From CAZFQD01 sp964520885 (GTDB lineage Bacteria; Bacillota; Clostridia; Oscillospirales; SIG519): 6,185 bases of DNA. The DNA lies in assembly GCA_964520885.1 (NCBI GenBank), contig CAZFQD010000124.1, positions 1 to 6,185 of the forward strand, in the 5' to 3' direction. Shown here piece by piece: positions 5,076-6,185 of the stretch. Below the pieces are notes generated by a model. The model ran no database searches. It worked only from the letters and a program-made list of their open reading frames with translations, and was not told the origin of the DNA. Made by a program: the position numbers and the translations under genes. Every line of letters begins with the position of its first letter. Within the stretch, counting starts at the first letter, position 1.

Positions 5076-5639
5076 ATGGGTGTAGTTAAAATACCAGTGA
5101 TTGAGTCAATAGATATTCTGTTGCGGCCTTTTACTTTGAATGATGCAGAAGCTATGTACAATAATTGGGCATCTGATTCGGAAGTCGCAAAATATCTTTC
5201 GTGGGATGCTCATAAAAACATAGATGAAACAAAATTTGTAATAGCCAATTGGATTGACCAATATAACAGCACTTCTTTTTACCATTGGTGTATTGAATAT
5301 GTACCCAGTAAAGAAGCCATCGGAAGCATAGGAGTAGTTCATATAAATCACAATGAAAATAGTGCAGAAATAGGATATTGCTTGTCCAGATCATATTGGA
5401 ATAAAGGAATAATGACAAAAGCATTACGTCTTTTGGTTGATTATTTTTTTTCTGAAACAGATTTTGATAAATTAGTCAGTTATCATGACAATGATAATTT
5501 TATATCAGGTAAAGTAATGCAAAATGCAGGCTTGCCGTACCGGCAAGTTCCTTATCTCCTGCTGAAAGCAGTAGAAAGTGTGACAGTTCCTTTACAGACA
5601 TTTTTAGGGGAAAGCACCACGGTATGTGTGCTTCATTAA
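5076..5639 (+). CDS. GNAT-family N-acetyltransferase with replaced C-terminus
   Basis: This is a RimJ/RimL-like GNAT protein, transferring acetyl from acetyl-CoA to an unknown amine. The N-terminus has the typical ILLRPFTLNDAEAMYNNW (14-31). The acetyl-CoA-binding motif A is in EIGYCLSRSYWNKGIMTKAL (98-117), and the late motif is NFISGKVMQNAG (141-152), where homologues usually read NxxSxKVMxKxGM. After G152 the sequence (LPYRQVPYLLLKAVESV and on) no longer looks like the family, and base composition shifts to higher GC. From here it runs antisense across the terminase/intein ORF up to a stop at 5637-5639. The last approximately 35 residues therefore look like read-through beyond a breakpoint, and the last strands of the GNAT fold are probably lost. 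Activity is doubtful. The gene starts 43 nt after glyS in the same direction, so co-transcription is likely. Confidence 0.7.
   Translation: MGVVKIPVIESIDILLRPFTLNDAEAMYNNWASDSEVAKYLSWDAHKNIDETKFVIANWIDQYNSTSFYHWCIEYVPSKEAIGSIGVVHINHNENSAEIGYCLSRSYWNKGIMTKALRLLVDYFFSETDFDKLVSYHDNDNFISGKVMQNAGLPYRQVPYLLLKAVESVTVPLQTFLGESTTVCVLH
5531..5547. repeat. perfect 7-bp inverted repeat at the GNAT/terminase junction
   Basis: CTTGCCG (5531-5537) and CGGCAAG (5541-5547) flank a TAC spacer. It sits exactly where the GNAT similarity ends and the base composition changes. No U-run follows on either strand, so an intrinsic terminator between the convergent genes is not supported. It may mark a recombination site or be a chance palindrome. 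Confidence 0.6.
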
Positions 5640-6048
5640 TATTTATGGCTTTTTCGGTTTTGGCGTAGATGCGGACACCTGCCGACTCTAAGGTTTTTAG
5701 CGCACATAAAATGTCATTAATGCGCCCGAAAGCGTTTTTGCCGGAAGAACCTATCCGAATGGCAGTGCAAAAGCCATGCTGCTGAACTTTCTCCTTGATG
5801 GAGCTGCGGCTCTCTGGCGATGCCTGACCGGCATTGCCCAAAAAAACCTGAAACCATGAGGCATCTGCAACAATACTTCCACCATCTGAAAACGAAACCC
5901 TATAGCATATGTGATTTTTCATTATTTCAGAAACTGCTAAAACTGAACAAGGCTCACCGTTTTCATCAAAAACCATATCTCCCACTTTTATATCTCCCAT
6001 TGGGATAAATCCATTAGGATTTGGAATTGGTGTATCAATAGCTAATGC
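5548..6048 (-). other. N-terminal part of an intein (Hint domain) within TerL Walker A
   Basis: Immediately after the TerL residues KKSGK the protein reads ALAIDTPIPNPNGFIPMGDI, then KVGDMVFDENGEPCSV. This is the N-terminal splicing block of Hint/intein domains. The insertion lies between the Lys and the expected Ser/Thr of Walker A, so splicing would restore GK(S/T). Two points are unusual. The first residue is Ala (6046-6048), not the usual Cys or Ser. The block B segment GGSIVADASWFQVF has Trp where the common pattern (VADAxHxW) has His. The C-terminal splicing block (usually ending His-Asn) and any homing-endonuclease motif are not visible before the breakpoint, so this intein cannot splice as it stands. 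The left boundary given is the approximate breakpoint. Confidence 0.7.
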
Positions 6049-6185
6049 TTTTCCACTTTTCTTCGAAGTCTCCACAAATGCAGTTTGAAACTGCCTATAT
6101 CCATTAGCTTTTATAACACCGAACACATTACGAATAAGCTCTTCCTGCCACCATATAAGCTCAAAAGGTAAACCAGCCCAAGAAC

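Larger units (their letters stand above)
5500..6185 (-). pseudogene. phage terminase large subunit, 5' fragment interrupted by intein; partial at window edge
   Basis: Reading leftward from 6183 the frame is open without a start in the window, so the beginning lies beyond 6185. The first residues, WAGLPFELIWWQEELIRNVF and then GVIKANGYRQF and TAFVETSKKSGK, match the N-terminal ATPase region of phage TerL proteins (WQ-x-EL block, RxF-x-AFVE, Walker A-like TSKKSGK). TerL is the ATP-driven motor and nuclease that packages phage DNA. After SGK the frame switches into an intein (see the entry at 5548-6048). The rest of TerL, including Walker B and the nuclease domain, is absent. The last approximately 10 residues, down to the stop at 5500-5502, are encoded antisense to the GNAT gene and are probably foreign. 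The fragment indicates prophage-derived DNA brought next to the GNAT gene by rearrangement. Base composition is richer in GC than the genes to its left. Confidence 0.75.

Noticed and set aside
5531..5547. Bidirectional terminator between convergent GNAT and terminase genes
   Set aside because: The palindrome lacks a U-run on either side and lies inside both reading frames, so a breakpoint-associated repeat is the better description.
5820..6008. Small plus-strand ORF of 62 codons
   Set aside because: It is fully antisense to the terminase/intein frame, which has clear family motifs. There is no convincing ribosome binding site and no recognisable protein signature.

Overview
The window looks like an accessory or rearranged stretch of a low-GC Gram-positive (Firmicutes-type) genome. 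Evidence for this is the AT-rich coding sequence, strong AGGAGG-type ribosome binding sites, a two-subunit (glyQ + glyS) glycyl-tRNA synthetase, and a LoaP-like NusG paralogue. I cannot name the genus.

Layout, left to right. Positions 1-257 are a leader with two possible promoters and overlapping hairpins. A LoaP-type specialised NusG antiterminator follows (258-824, +). Next is a 325-nt non-coding stretch (825-1149) with hairpins and a 24-nt imperfect direct repeat. Then come a very AT-rich HD-domain phosphohydrolase gene (1150-1806, +), a 194-bp structured insertion element (1831-2024), and glyQ-glyS (2052-5032, +; overlapping by 1 nt). A GNAT acetyltransferase gene (5076-5639, +) has a C-terminus that appears to have been replaced. 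The right end carries, on the minus strand, the 5' part of a phage terminase large-subunit gene interrupted inside its Walker A motif by the N-terminal half of an intein. It runs off the window at 6185 and ends at a breakpoint near 5525-5547.

The most notable object is the element at 1831-2024. It has 29-bp terminal inverted repeats (24/29 matching), is directly flanked by a perfect 9-bp duplication TACAGAAAT, contains three tandem copies of a 9-bp unit, and can fold end to end as RNA. It has no room for a transposase, so it is best read as a MITE-like non-autonomous element. Removing it and one duplication copy leaves the HD gene only 42 bp from glyQ, so it probably split an existing HD-glyQS transcription unit. 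It also carries a rightward promoter-like sequence (perfect TTGACA, extended -10 TGGTATACT) pointing into glyQS, so the insertion may have supplied a new promoter. No T-box is visible ahead of glyQS.

The second notable object is the right-hand junction. A GNAT gene and a phage terminase/intein gene run into each other tail to tail, each reading about 30-140 nt of the other's antisense, with a perfect 7-bp inverted repeat at the join. Both genes look truncated there.

How the genes relate: the HD gene, glyQ, glyS and the GNAT gene are co-directional and closely spaced apart from the insertion, so co-transcription is plausible. LoaP-type proteins act on long operons through structured 5' leaders, so the 825-1149 leader is a candidate target, but this is inference.
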